A stretch of DNA of 64,000 nt from the NCBI RefSeq assembly GCF_003315245.1, contig NZ_QNRT01000001.1, positions 254,963 to 318,962 on the forward strand, written 5' to 3'. The stretch comes from Arenicella xantha. GTDB taxonomy: Bacteria; Pseudomonadota; Gammaproteobacteria; Arenicellales; Arenicellaceae. The position numbers and the translations under genes were made by a program. The number at the start of each line of letters is the position of its first letter. Position 1 is the stretch's first letter. The notes beneath the pieces were generated by a model, which saw only the letters and a program-made list of their open reading frames with translations, ran no database searches and had not been told where the DNA came from. This document shows, piece after piece, positions 17,175 through 26,218 of this stretch.

Positions 17175-18575
17175 ATGTCCTACGCAGAATATCAGCGTTC
17201 AGAATTGCGCAAATGGAAGTTATGGCCTAAACATCAACACTTAACTCAGTTTTCGACCCTGCTAGAAAACGAGTTTATCCATCACCACACAAGACGAAAC
17301 AACCTCAATAATAGACTGGCTGAGCTAGTACGGTATTGCGCCACTACCGTGCCCTACTATCGCGCGGCCTTTGCACAACACGACATTGACGTTCAATCGT
17401 TCAGCGGAATGGATAACCTGAAAATTCTGCCAATAATCGACCGAGCAACCATTAAGGACAACTCCGACCAATTACAGTCAACCCAGCTTCCGGTTGACCA
17501 GTCACTCTATGGCTTCGCAAGCACCTCAGGGAGCACGGGGCAACCGATTAAGGTGCTACACACCGATCTAAGCATCATGTGGTTCAGCATCTTAAAACAA
17601 CGCGAATACCGCAGTTGGGGCTTTAACCCCGCGCACGCCATGGCCGTTGTTCGCCCAGCGGTCGACTTACCCAGACCAAGCGGTGAGTTAATCAACGCTA
17701 AATCGTCGTTCACACTTGGAGGCTGGCAATATGTTGACCGCTACTTTCAGACTGGCGATATGGTTATGTTGCCTGATACCAGCGGTACCGACTACATCGT
17801 GGAATGGCTACAAGGCCAATCTGCAAGCTATATAATGGCCATGGCCGCGGTTCTCGAACAAATTGCACTAGGCTTTACTAACACCGAGCACCGTTCCAAA
17901 TTAGTTAGCGCAGTGTCAATTTCGCAGCAACTCACAAACGGAATGCGCAGCCTTGTGGAACAACATGTAGCGCCATCAGTACACCAAAACTATGGTTTAA
18001 ATGAAATCGGCTTAGTGGCCATGCAGTGCCCCGAAAGTGGTCAATATCATGTGCATAACGAAAACTGCTTAATCGAAATTGTCGATTCAAACGGCGAACC
18101 CTGCGAACCGGGCAAGCCTGGCAAACTGCTGGTCACGGCATTACAAAACCTCGCCATGCCATTGTTGCGCTACGATACCGACGATCTTGCGGAATACCCC
18201 AGCGAACAATGTCCGTGCGGCCGATCGATGCAAAGCTTTATGAATCTACAAGGCCGTTACCGACGAACCGCCCACCTGCCAGCTGGCACTTGGGATTACT
18301 GGGATGGGTTACTAAGAGTTTTCGGTCAAGCTTCGGCAGAAGAAATGAGCACGATTAAGCAATATCAGTTACATCAGTTAGCGGCCGATAATTTCAGTCT
18401 TAAGTTGAAAGTTGACGGCACAATCAGCCAAACACTAAAGACTAAAATTCACCAAAAATGGCGTGCTGTTGCAAAAGGCAAACCCGCAAAATTAACAATT
18501 CTAGAGTTGGACAAGATTGAGCAGCCCGGCAAAAAATTTCAGAATTTCATTTCTGACGTCACACCACAGGACTGA
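17175..18575 (+). CDS. PaaK/CapK-type adenylate-forming enzyme
   Basis: A 466-residue adenylating enzyme of the phenylacetate-CoA ligase (PaaK/CapK) type. The ATP motif FASTSGSTGQPIKVLHTD lies near residues 115-132, NYGLNEIG gives the A5-like motif, and LLRYDTDDLAEY gives the adenylate-binding Asp. CPCGR nearby is the short Cys site common in this family. It should activate a carboxylic acid as an acyl-AMP. Within a queC/queD set the carboxylate might be 7-carboxy-7-deazaguanine or a partner acid; that is inference. An upstream GTG (17163) is an alternative start. The neighbouring genes face the same way with gaps of 15 and 59 bases. Confidence 0.8.
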   Translation: MSYAEYQRSELRKWKLWPKHQHLTQFSTLLENEFIHHHTRRNNLNNRLAELVRYCATTVPYYRAAFAQHDIDVQSFSGMDNLKILPIIDRATIKDNSDQLQSTQLPVDQSLYGFASTSGSTGQPIKVLHTDLSIMWFSILKQREYRSWGFNPAHAMAVVRPAVDLPRPSGELINAKSSFTLGGWQYVDRYFQTGDMVMLPDTSGTDYIVEWLQGQSASYIMAMAAVLEQIALGFTNTEHRSKLVSAVSISQQLTNGMRSLVEQHVAPSVHQNYGLNEIGLVAMQCPESGQYHVHNENCLIEIVDSNGEPCEPGKPGKLLVTALQNLAMPLLRYDTDDLAEYPSEQCPCGRSMQSFMNLQGRYRRTAHLPAGTWDYWDGLLRVFGQASAEEMSTIKQYQLHQLAADNFSLKLKVDGTISQTLKTKIHQKWRAVAKGKPAKLTILELDKIEQPGKKFQNFISDVTPQD

Positions 18576-18634
18576 GTCAAAGTGAGTTTTCACACACAAC
18601 AACATGCCTTAAGTGACACAGGAGTAGCATTAAC

Positions 18635-19522
18635 GTGACGATGCCAAACTTCTTGATTGTTGGCGCCGTTAAAGCCGGCACAACATCGCTGTATCACTAC
18701 CTAAGCCAACATCCTGACATCTTTCTGCCTAACCAAAAAGAGCCGCATCATTTCGCTCCGACCAAATGGTGCGGATACCCTGCCATGGCGCTAGACGACT
18801 ATGAAACGCTTTTTGAAAAAACAGATACTTATACTGCCCGAGGCGAAGCGTCGACTGGCTATTTGTACTACCCCGAATCGCCAAACCTTATTCACCAAGC
18901 CCTACCCGATTGCAAGATTGTGGTAATTTTACGAGACCCCACTGTGCGGGCTTATTCCGGTTATATGCATGAAGTACGGGAAGGCTTAGAGCAGCACAGC
19001 TTTGAACAGGCATTAGCTCAGGAACAACAAGCCACTCGCTTTGTCCGTGGCGGCGAATTCAGCTTCAACTATCTAAAACAGGGCCTCGTTTGCGACAACA
19101 TACAACGCTACATCGAATTGTTCGGCACGCACCAAGTTCATGTCTGTTGGTTTGATGACTTAGTTAATAAACCGCACACATTGATGCAGGCGCTATTTGA
19201 TTTTCTGAACGTTGACGAGCACTTTCAAGGTGAATGGGACTATCGTTACAACCCATCTGGCCAGCCAAAGTTCAAAGCCCTACATACACTCATTGATGGG
19301 GAAGGCACTGTCGCCAACTGGCTACGCGCACGCTTTAGCGGTAACCGAAAAAGCCATAGGCAAGCCTCACTATGGCACAGAGTCAGAGATTGGAACCTAG
19401 CATCTGGCGAGCGGCCGACACTTGACCCAAGCACTGAACGCTTGTTACGCAGCTATTTTCAAAGCGAAGTCCGAAACTTAGAAGCCCTCCTTAATAGAGA
19501 CCTTTCTGAATGGCTAAATTGA
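18635..19522 (+). CDS. PAPS-dependent sulfotransferase
   Basis: A 295-residue sulfotransferase of the heparan-sulfate/NodH-like group. The 5'-phosphosulfate-binding loop is VGAVKAGTTSLYHYL (residues 8-22) and the 3'-phosphate site is VVILRDPTVRAYSGY. KEPHHF marks the expected catalytic/acceptor side. It transfers sulfate from PAPS to a hydroxyl or amine on a small molecule or glycan. The GTG at 18635 is preferred (AGGAG 10 bases upstream); ATG at 18641 is the alternative. It sits between the adenylating enzyme and a methyltransferase, hinting at tailoring of a shared product. Confidence 0.85.
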   Translation: MTMPNFLIVGAVKAGTTSLYHYLSQHPDIFLPNQKEPHHFAPTKWCGYPAMALDDYETLFEKTDTYTARGEASTGYLYYPESPNLIHQALPDCKIVVILRDPTVRAYSGYMHEVREGLEQHSFEQALAQEQQATRFVRGGEFSFNYLKQGLVCDNIQRYIELFGTHQVHVCWFDDLVNKPHTLMQALFDFLNVDEHFQGEWDYRYNPSGQPKFKALHTLIDGEGTVANWLRARFSGNRKSHRQASLWHRVRDWNLASGERPTLDPSTERLLRSYFQSEVRNLEALLNRDLSEWLN

Positions 19523-19565
19523 GAGTTCAGCATAGTCACAATAAAACCAACCAGCTAAGCAACAC

Positions 19566-20627
19566 ATGAAGACATCATTAATCAATTCTATCCAATGCCC
19601 AAAATGTGAATCGATGCTGACCGTAGATGAAGCGGCCACCAAGCCGGTTTATCGAGAGTCCAACAATGAGCTGCATGAGGGCATACTGGTGTGCACTAGC
19701 TGTGCTAAGCAATACCCCGTCATTTGTGGCATCGCCATATTGCTGGCTAATCCTAATTCATGGTTGCGCTCGAACTACAGTTATATTGTTGAAGGCGCAT
19801 TCAACAGCGGCGGCATAAGTGAACCATTAAGGAAGTACTTAGATCAGCATGGCTGGCGAATGTCCGCCTCACCGGCTAATAATTACTACGAGTTACCACG
19901 CTGGGTAGATATATTTCTTGCTACACACTACGATCCCGTACCCGCCGGGTCCGATGACAATTCAGAACTTGGCGCACTATTAGCAAAGCAACCCTCAGTG
20001 TTTGAATATGTTGCCAACACACTTAAGCGCCTCCAGCCCGAAGGTATCAAACGTGCGCTCGACGTTGGTGCAAATGTCGGAGGCATGACATGGCGATTAG
20101 CCTCGCAAGCTGAGTCAGTCTTGGCGATTGACACAGCATTCAATCCATTACTTGCTGCGCGCAAACTTCAATTAGGTCTACCCAGCGCAAAAACAACGGT
20201 GCGCCGATATATCGATGGTCTGCGGCATGAAGAAATTACCGTCGGTCCTTTTAACACCAACGTCGAGTTTCTGGTCGCTTCGTTATTTGAACTGCCCGTG
20301 GCCGGAAAATTTGATGTTATTACCGCGCTCAACGTTATTGATGTCGTGCCAGACCCAGAAGCATTTTTGGACGTGTTGATTGATCGCTTAGAACCCGGTG
20401 GGCTACTAATACTCACGTCACCCTACTCTTGGGGGTCAGACGATGTTCCAATTGATAACTGGATTGGAGATGCCGATACGCCATCCAATGAAGCCGTTAA
20501 CAGGCTGCTAATCGACAAAAAGTTGAGCATTCAAGACGAGACTGATTTCGTACCTTGGATACTACGGGAGCACTCCAGATGGTATCGGGTGTTTCATAAT
20601 CATTGCGTGATCGCGAGAAAGGGATAG
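19566..20627 (+). CDS. Methyltransferase with N-terminal Trm112-like zinc ribbon
   Basis: A 353-residue protein in two parts. Residues 9-60 form a Trm112p-like zinc ribbon (CPKCESM, then CTSCAKQYPV, then a GIAILL strand). Residues ~160-353 are a class I methyltransferase with motif I RALDVGANVGGMTWRLA and motif II VLAIDTAFNPL, followed by KFDVITALNVIDVV and the LEPGGLLILTSPY segment. Fusions of a Trm112-like ribbon to a methyltransferase occur in secondary-metabolite clusters. It is the last plus-strand gene of the Que-linked set. Acceptor unknown. Confidence 0.8.
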   Translation: MKTSLINSIQCPKCESMLTVDEAATKPVYRESNNELHEGILVCTSCAKQYPVICGIAILLANPNSWLRSNYSYIVEGAFNSGGISEPLRKYLDQHGWRMSASPANNYYELPRWVDIFLATHYDPVPAGSDDNSELGALLAKQPSVFEYVANTLKRLQPEGIKRALDVGANVGGMTWRLASQAESVLAIDTAFNPLLAARKLQLGLPSAKTTVRRYIDGLRHEEITVGPFNTNVEFLVASLFELPVAGKFDVITALNVIDVVPDPEAFLDVLIDRLEPGGLLILTSPYSWGSDDVPIDNWIGDADTPSNEAVNRLLIDKKLSIQDETDFVPWILREHSRWYRVFHNHCVIARKG

Positions 20628-20740
20628 GTCGAATAATTAACAATAGCCCGTATTCAAAACGCGCAATCTGAGTGTACCCTGATATTTCGAATCGCCAACT
20701 TGATAGGCTAAAAATGGCTTAGCTAAAACCGTTCAGCACC

Positions 20741-21679
20741 TTAATTAACCGGGCTTAGAAGTTTACCGAACAATGCGTGCAGCCCAGATGAGATACGTCC
20801 GCTGTTTTTTTCTACTTTGTAACGGCGCCAGGATGCGGAGTTATCTTTTAAGTACAGATGGCGGCGAAAAGCTTTGTCGATTGTGCTGTAGAGGTCTTCG
20901 TTGCTTATAGGGTACGCGAGATACTTGAATACTTGACCTTGATTGATCAGGTTAACCGCCGTATCGGCGTCATATTCCTTGGTCAGGGTAATGGCTACCA
21001 ATTCAGGTCGAGCCTGTTTGAGCAGATTGATGGTCTGTAGCGTTTGCTCTTCGCCACTCAATTCCACAATCACCACACCGACGTTGTCTCGGGTGGTCGC
21101 GGCAGTAATCGCCTGCTCCACGTTTTGAGTGCTGTAGGCCATAATCTCACGCTGCGAGCAAAAGCGCCGAATCTGATTGCGAACATCTTTATTCTGCTCA
21201 ATCAGTACAATAGCTTTACCGCGTGTCGCAGACAGAAAAGCTTCGTCTTCGCCACCTTGAACCACCGTGCCATCGCCCAAAAAAACGGTGCCGGCCGGAA
21301 GCTCTGAGGCTTCTGAGGCCTCGGCCACTACCTCTTTGATTTCAACATTGTCCCACGGCTTATTGATAAATCGGTAGACCTCGCCTTCGTTGATCGAGTC
21401 GACAATAGCCTGACGATCCATAAAGCCGGTCAATAGAATTCGTATGGTTTGCGGGTACAGTTGACTGACTTGAGTAAGGAGCTCGCTACCCAACATACCA
21501 GGCATCCGCTGATCGCTGAGCAGTACGTTTACCGTACAGTCTTCAAGGATTTCTAGGGCTTCTTGCCCACTGTTTGCAGTCAATACCGAGTACTCGCGTC
21601 GAAACAAAGCCTTGAGCGCGCTGGTAATGCGGGGTTCGTCATCGACACACAATATAGTGTATTTTTTATTCGACTTCAT
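20741..21679 (-). CDS. Response regulator with two receiver domains (second degenerate)
   Basis: A 312-residue regulator. Receiver 1 (residues ~7-120) is complete: acidic pair D13-D14-E15, phosphoacceptor D56 in LLSDQRMP, T84 in LLTGF and the NKPW lysine. Receiver 2 (about residues 155-275) keeps the fold, but its acceptor reads VVIVELSGEE, with Glu at the Asp position, so it is probably a pseudo-receiver. There is no DNA-binding or GGDEF/HD-GYP output domain. It lies 36 bases after the histidine kinase gene, its likely partner; the output is likely protein-protein. Confidence 0.85.
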   Translation of the reverse strand: MKSNKKYTILCVDDEPRITSALKALFRREYSVLTANSGQEALEILEDCTVNVLLSDQRMPGMLGSELLTQVSQLYPQTIRILLTGFMDRQAIVDSINEGEVYRFINKPWDNVEIKEVVAEASEASELPAGTVFLGDGTVVQGGEDEAFLSATRGKAIVLIEQNKDVRNQIRRFCSQREIMAYSTQNVEQAITAATTRDNVGVVIVELSGEEQTLQTINLLKQARPELVAITLTKEYDADTAVNLINQGQVFKYLAYPISNEDLYSTIDKAFRRHLYLKDNSASWRRYKVEKNSGRISSGLHALFGKLLSPVN

Positions 21680-21715
21680 ATGCTGACATCCCTAACTTTT
21701 CTTAAATCGGTCACG

Positions 21716-23428
21716 TTATGTGGTGGGCAAAAAAACCGATACCGTGGTGCCCTGATTCAACTGTGAACTGACCTCAATACGGCCATTATGTTCTTCAATG
21801 ATTTTATACGCAATCGACATTCCCATGCCGGTGCCTTCACCAATATCTTTGGTGGTGAAAAATGGATCAAACATTTTTTGCTGTGTCGCCTCATCCATTC
21901 CGCCGCCTTGGTCGATGAAATCTATGCGGATTTCCTGGTTCTCAACCTCGGTGCGAACCGTCAGTGAACCTTGTCGTTCATGCATCGCCTGACACGCGTT
22001 GGTGATGATATTCAAAAATAGCTGGTTCAGTTTAGACGGTGCGCATTCAATGGTAGGTAGCGTACCGAATTCACGTACCACAGTAACATCATTTTCCTTA
22101 ATAGGGTTACTGGCAATGGTTAAAGAGCTATCTAGACAATCGTGAATATCGATATTCTCAGTTGACTGACGGTCAAGTCGCGCGAAGTTTTTCAAGCTTT
22201 GAACCAGTTTTGAAATCTCACTTAGACCGAACATGCCATCGTTCAACAATTGCTGACTCTCTTCGATCAATTCATTCGCCTCTAGCTCGCGTTCTTCTTC
22301 AATCAACTCTTCGAGTTTGGCCGCAATGGTCTCTGCACTTTGGTCTTGAGCGGTGTAATCATTGGCTAGATCATGCAATTTGTTCAACAGCGTATTGAGC
22401 TCAGACAGGTTCAGTTTGAGTGACCCAGCATTGCTGGTAACGTAGCCCAGCGGCGTATTGATTTCATGCGCGACCCCAGCCACCATCTGACCGAGCGACG
22501 CCATCTTTTCACTTTGAATCAGCTGTTGTTGAGATTCTCGCAATTCCTCGTACGCTTTCTTAATCTCTTCGGTGCGTTCAGCTACTTGGTGCTCCAATGA
22601 CTCATAGTTGCGCCAAATTTTATAAGCGAAAAATACTAATACCAACAACGATAGCAGCGCATAAGCAACCAGCGCGTTACGCAGCAAGTTAGAGCTCTTT
22701 ATCGCGTCATTATGATACGCCGCATAATCGGATTCGATCTGATTTAGCAAATCACCGGTCTCGATTGAGGTCAACTGTTGGTACTGCGCGTCGGCCATAG
22801 GGTAGAGCTCAGCAATGCCGAGCACTGCCGCCCGGTAGCGCTGCAATGAACGTCCGGTCGCAAGCAGCAACTCTTGTGTAGGATTCTCTTCGGTCAGGCT
22901 TAGCTCGCCAATCATGCCGCTGCCCAAGGTTAGGCTAAACAATTGAGATTGCGCATTAATGATTGAATCGTACAAATCGCTTTGTTCCTTCAACTCCGCG
23001 TTCGACATCAACACCGGAGCGGTCGTATTGACTCGCAGCAGATTCTTAATAATTTGCGTATTGGCCGATATATATTGCTCTAACAACTCATTACGATTGG
23101 TAAACGCGCGCTCAAAAGCGGTCACCGTCTCACTTAGTTGTTGGCTACTTTCAATCTCTTCAAACAGTGCCTCAAAGCGTAAATTGTCAAATTCAGCGCT
23201 CAGCTCCAGGTTCACGTCACGCAAACGGTGATGATCAAACTGACTATTAAAGCGTGACTGATTCAGCAACAACCGCAGATTTTTGTCGAGGGTCTGCAGG
23301 TTACGAATCGATTCGGTAGTTTGCAGATACACCGTTTGATCCAGCTTCTTTTCTTGCGTCAGAAAATAAACGGTTAAACCGATTCCGATCAGGCCCAGCC
23401 CCAGCAGTATAATTATGTATTTGCGCAT
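21716..23428 (-). CDS. Membrane sensor histidine kinase
   Basis: A 570-residue kinase with a periplasmic all-helical sensor (residues ~25-250) held by two membrane segments (4-23 and 251-268). A coiled-coil linker with AERTEEIKKAYEEL precedes HisKA with phospho-His321 (GVAHEINTPLGY). The ATP lid has the N box (LNIITNACQAM), G1 (DQGGGMD) and G2 (GTGMGMSIAYKI). The sensor resembles the all-alpha periplasmic type (DAHL-like). Its partner is the double-receiver regulator directly downstream, and a lipoprotein gene lies 33 bases upstream. Signal unknown. Confidence 0.9.
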   Translation of the reverse strand: MRKYIIILLGLGLIGIGLTVYFLTQEKKLDQTVYLQTTESIRNLQTLDKNLRLLLNQSRFNSQFDHHRLRDVNLELSAEFDNLRFEALFEEIESSQQLSETVTAFERAFTNRNELLEQYISANTQIIKNLLRVNTTAPVLMSNAELKEQSDLYDSIINAQSQLFSLTLGSGMIGELSLTEENPTQELLLATGRSLQRYRAAVLGIAELYPMADAQYQQLTSIETGDLLNQIESDYAAYHNDAIKSSNLLRNALVAYALLSLLVLVFFAYKIWRNYESLEHQVAERTEEIKKAYEELRESQQQLIQSEKMASLGQMVAGVAHEINTPLGYVTSNAGSLKLNLSELNTLLNKLHDLANDYTAQDQSAETIAAKLEELIEEERELEANELIEESQQLLNDGMFGLSEISKLVQSLKNFARLDRQSTENIDIHDCLDSSLTIASNPIKENDVTVVREFGTLPTIECAPSKLNQLFLNIITNACQAMHERQGSLTVRTEVENQEIRIDFIDQGGGMDEATQQKMFDPFFTTKDIGEGTGMGMSIAYKIIEEHNGRIEVSSQLNQGTTVSVFLPTT

Positions 23429-23461
23429 AAGTCCACATCAGAACTGTGAGGCAGCCCGATA

Positions 23462-25207
23462 TTAATCCTTCGGTTTATTGTCTTTCTTTTTGAATAGGCC
23501 ACTGAACCAACCACCTAAGGTTTTTTTCTTCTTAGGCTGCTCTGCAATGGCTTCTTGGGATTGCTCTGCGGCAAGTCTTTCGGCTTCTGTCGGCGTCATA
23601 ATCGCAGTATCGGGTGTGTCTTTCAGCTGTGTCAAAAGCGCTTGCGACGGCCTAACCGCGCTGTTATCACCTAACTGCTTTTTCACGTAATCCATAGCCC
23701 AATATGTCTGCTCTCCGGCAATACCGTCAATCTCTGCGGTATACACATTGAGTCGCTTTAACTCGGTTTGAATCGCTTTGACCATCTCGGTTTCGGCCGA
23801 AGGTGGTGCACTATCAATGGCTTTGTTCTTGTTACTTTCTGCATTGTTCTCGCCCACCGTCGGCGCCACACTGAGCTGCACGGCATCGCTTGACGTTTCA
23901 TCGACGGCTTGACTCAAACTACTTACGTCTATCAACTCTTCTTGTGGAATCTCTCCGAGTCCGGCTGCCACGTAGTCGGTTGCGCCAGTGTACTCAAGGC
24001 GTAGCAATTCTTCTTTATTATCACTCGATTTGACTAATCTAAATGCAGGCCGATTATGGCTTGCCAGATCAAACGGTTGCTCGAGAAAAACCACACGTTG
24101 TCGGTCACTGTAGCGCGCTAATTCATTTTCCTCACGCTGAAAGTATGATTCTTGAAAAATTAATTCGCCGGTACTGGCTCCGCCAATCTCAAACTCAACC
24201 AAGGCGTCGAATTCATTTGTTTCATTTAGCAGTGAAGCCAGCAACACCTTAATTGGGTACTGCTTGCCAAACTCGCAATAGTGCTCAAAATTAGCTTTGC
24301 TGTGCTTAAGTTCTCGAGCGAAACCAGTTGGCCGCAAACACGTGGCAATGCCATCAGTGGTGTAGCTGCCCAGTTCAAAGAAGTTTGAGGCATGCGGCGT
24401 ATTAAACTGCACCGGCTTAATATTTGAAATACGATAAACACCGCGCCAATCGGTGTATTCCTGCAATTGAGCACGCTCACTCGCCGACAAGTTTTCGTCG
24501 CCTAAATACGGTACTTTACGATTCCAAACAACCAAGCCATGCTCGTTGTCCCAAAGCTTAGTCAACACCGCGCTACTGGCTTTCATTAATTCGTGATAGC
24601 GGGCCTGTTCTGCCAACACGGCCTCAACGGCTTTGTCTACCAGCTTTGTGTCATCCACCACTGGGTTGGTGAACTTCACCAAACGCGAACCTTGCAATTT
24701 AGGATGGTTAACCAAACCGTCAAGCACGTAACCATTTGCGCCTTTACTGTAGATCAGATCAGCAGAAAAATTGATCATATAACCCGGCGCATACTCTTCT
24801 TTTAAGAAAGTGTAATACTCGTTTTCACGACCCTCTATGCGAGCCATTGCACGGATCACACGGTCATAGATTTCATGATTTATCTCACGTTCTGAGAAAC
24901 GGTTGCGCCGCAGTACTTTTTCAACTCGCTCGCGGAACTCCGTGTTCCCAAGGTCTTCGATATATAACGGGTGACGCAGTTCTAACTTTCCTGACACCCG
25001 AATGCTACCCGAATCACCGCTCTGACTGGGCTCAACATCGTAGTCCATCAACGCTACTTTGTAGTCGTGGGTAACCTGGTAATTCTCAATGTAAGCTTGA
25101 ATCTCAACATCGGTAGGTTGTGATCGCCCACAAGCACTCAGATGCAGCGCGGAAACAAGCAACGCTAGCCATAAAAAATAACGAGAAATGTACTTATGCT
25201 TTAACAA
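23462..25207 (-). CDS. Lipoprotein with C-terminal peptidoglycan-binding domain
   Basis: A 581-residue lipoprotein: LHLSAC gives the lipobox, with Cys26 of the mature protein. The main part is unrecognised, beta-rich and charged. Near residues 500-540 the segment KAIQTELKRLNVYTAEIDGIAGEQTYWAMDYVKK matches a PG_binding_1 helix bundle. The end is a Lys-rich tail (KKKKTLGGWFSGLFKKKDNKPKD). It heads the operon with the histidine kinase and regulator, so it may sense or report on cell-wall state. An FNR-like box is about 210 bases upstream. Confidence 0.75.
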   Translation of the reverse strand: MLKHKYISRYFLWLALLVSALHLSACGRSQPTDVEIQAYIENYQVTHDYKVALMDYDVEPSQSGDSGSIRVSGKLELRHPLYIEDLGNTEFRERVEKVLRRNRFSEREINHEIYDRVIRAMARIEGRENEYYTFLKEEYAPGYMINFSADLIYSKGANGYVLDGLVNHPKLQGSRLVKFTNPVVDDTKLVDKAVEAVLAEQARYHELMKASSAVLTKLWDNEHGLVVWNRKVPYLGDENLSASERAQLQEYTDWRGVYRISNIKPVQFNTPHASNFFELGSYTTDGIATCLRPTGFARELKHSKANFEHYCEFGKQYPIKVLLASLLNETNEFDALVEFEIGGASTGELIFQESYFQREENELARYSDRQRVVFLEQPFDLASHNRPAFRLVKSSDNKEELLRLEYTGATDYVAAGLGEIPQEELIDVSSLSQAVDETSSDAVQLSVAPTVGENNAESNKNKAIDSAPPSAETEMVKAIQTELKRLNVYTAEIDGIAGEQTYWAMDYVKKQLGDNSAVRPSQALLTQLKDTPDTAIMTPTEAERLAAEQSQEAIAEQPKKKKTLGGWFSGLFKKKDNKPKD

Positions 25208-25553
25208 AGTTTACGGGGCACGGGGCGCATGCAGGGTTAGTTTTAATAATTATCGTTATGCGCTTTTCGCATCGATCTACGCCGTTATTTTGGCGAATAA
25301 GTCTCTGTTCGGCAACCATGCCTAATGATAAATCAGAGAGGTGGCTTTATTGCCCATAAGAAAACGAACATTATTCTTAAGTATAGCGGTATTTTAGCTT
25401 CAGATTGTGAAAACTGATCAACATCAATGAATGTGGGCACTCGTTTATCGTTGCGCACTTCTTTGTGAGTTTGAACCAACGTGGTAAAAGGTCAGTCAAG
25501 AGTCTCTCGCTAATCTAAACAGTGACGCCACGATTTCACTCGCATATCCGTAA
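25208..25553. other. Intergenic with FNR-like site
   Basis: 346 bases with no supported gene. CTGAT-CAAC-ATCAA at 25414-25427 fits the FNR consensus at nine of ten positions. It lies about 207 bases upstream of the lipoprotein start at 25207, rather far for direct control, so the site may be chance. Confidence 0.35.
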
Positions 25554-26093
25554 TTAACGCTCGCCTAAGCGCTGCTGCGGCACCTTGCGTAACAGTTCAG
25601 GGTCATATCCTAAGCGTTCAGATTCTCGCACTAGGGCTTGGTAGTCGGCGTCACTTATTTGTGGGGTTCGCGCCATCAGCCAAAGGTAGTCTCGTGCTTT
25701 GCGCCCAATAATCACTTGGCTGTAATCTTGGTTGAGATAAACAATTCGATAATCCGCTTTGATTGGCCAAATAAACTGCATACCCCAAAGCGAATTGTTG
25801 GTCTTGTCTTTAACAAAGCCCTTCGGATTGTAAGTTCTCAACGGGCCATCAAAACTGCCCTTATTGAAGGTAAAGGTCGTTGCAATATTGCCATCACTAT
25901 CAAGCTCATAGCTCTCAATCGCATTGTAGGCTTCACGCTCGATAAACGTAGGGATATTGGCAATAACATACCAATCACCCATAAATTTAGTCAGATCAAC
26001 CGATTCCACAGTAGGCATCGGCGCGCGGGTAGCACAGGCCGCGACAGAAAGCGCCACCAAGCCCGCCATAACTAGTTTTGAGATAATTTTCAT
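25554..26093 (-). CDS. blc: Outer-membrane lipocalin lipoprotein (Blc-like)
   Basis: A 179-residue bacterial lipocalin. The signal peptide ends at a lipobox VAAC, so the protein is a membrane-anchored lipoprotein. The first lipocalin signature is KFMGDWYVIANIPTFIER (GxW), and the third is present in LWLMARTP. Bacterial Blc proteins bind lysophospholipids or fatty acids and rise under membrane stress. Length is typical (about 177). It is a single gene with no operon partner. Confidence 0.9.
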   Translation of the reverse strand: MKIISKLVMAGLVALSVAACATRAPMPTVESVDLTKFMGDWYVIANIPTFIEREAYNAIESYELDSDGNIATTFTFNKGSFDGPLRTYNPKGFVKDKTNNSLWGMQFIWPIKADYRIVYLNQDYSQVIIGRKARDYLWLMARTPQISDADYQALVRESERLGYDPELLRKVPQQRLGER

Positions 26094-26218
26094 ACCCGTG
26101 AGGCTAACAGATGGCGGCTGGCGTTAGTGTCAACGAACGAGTATAGCGAGAGCTTTGCATTTAGAGGGCTATTCTCATTGTTAAAAATAGTTAGATACCG
26201 AATCTTGTACCGATACCG

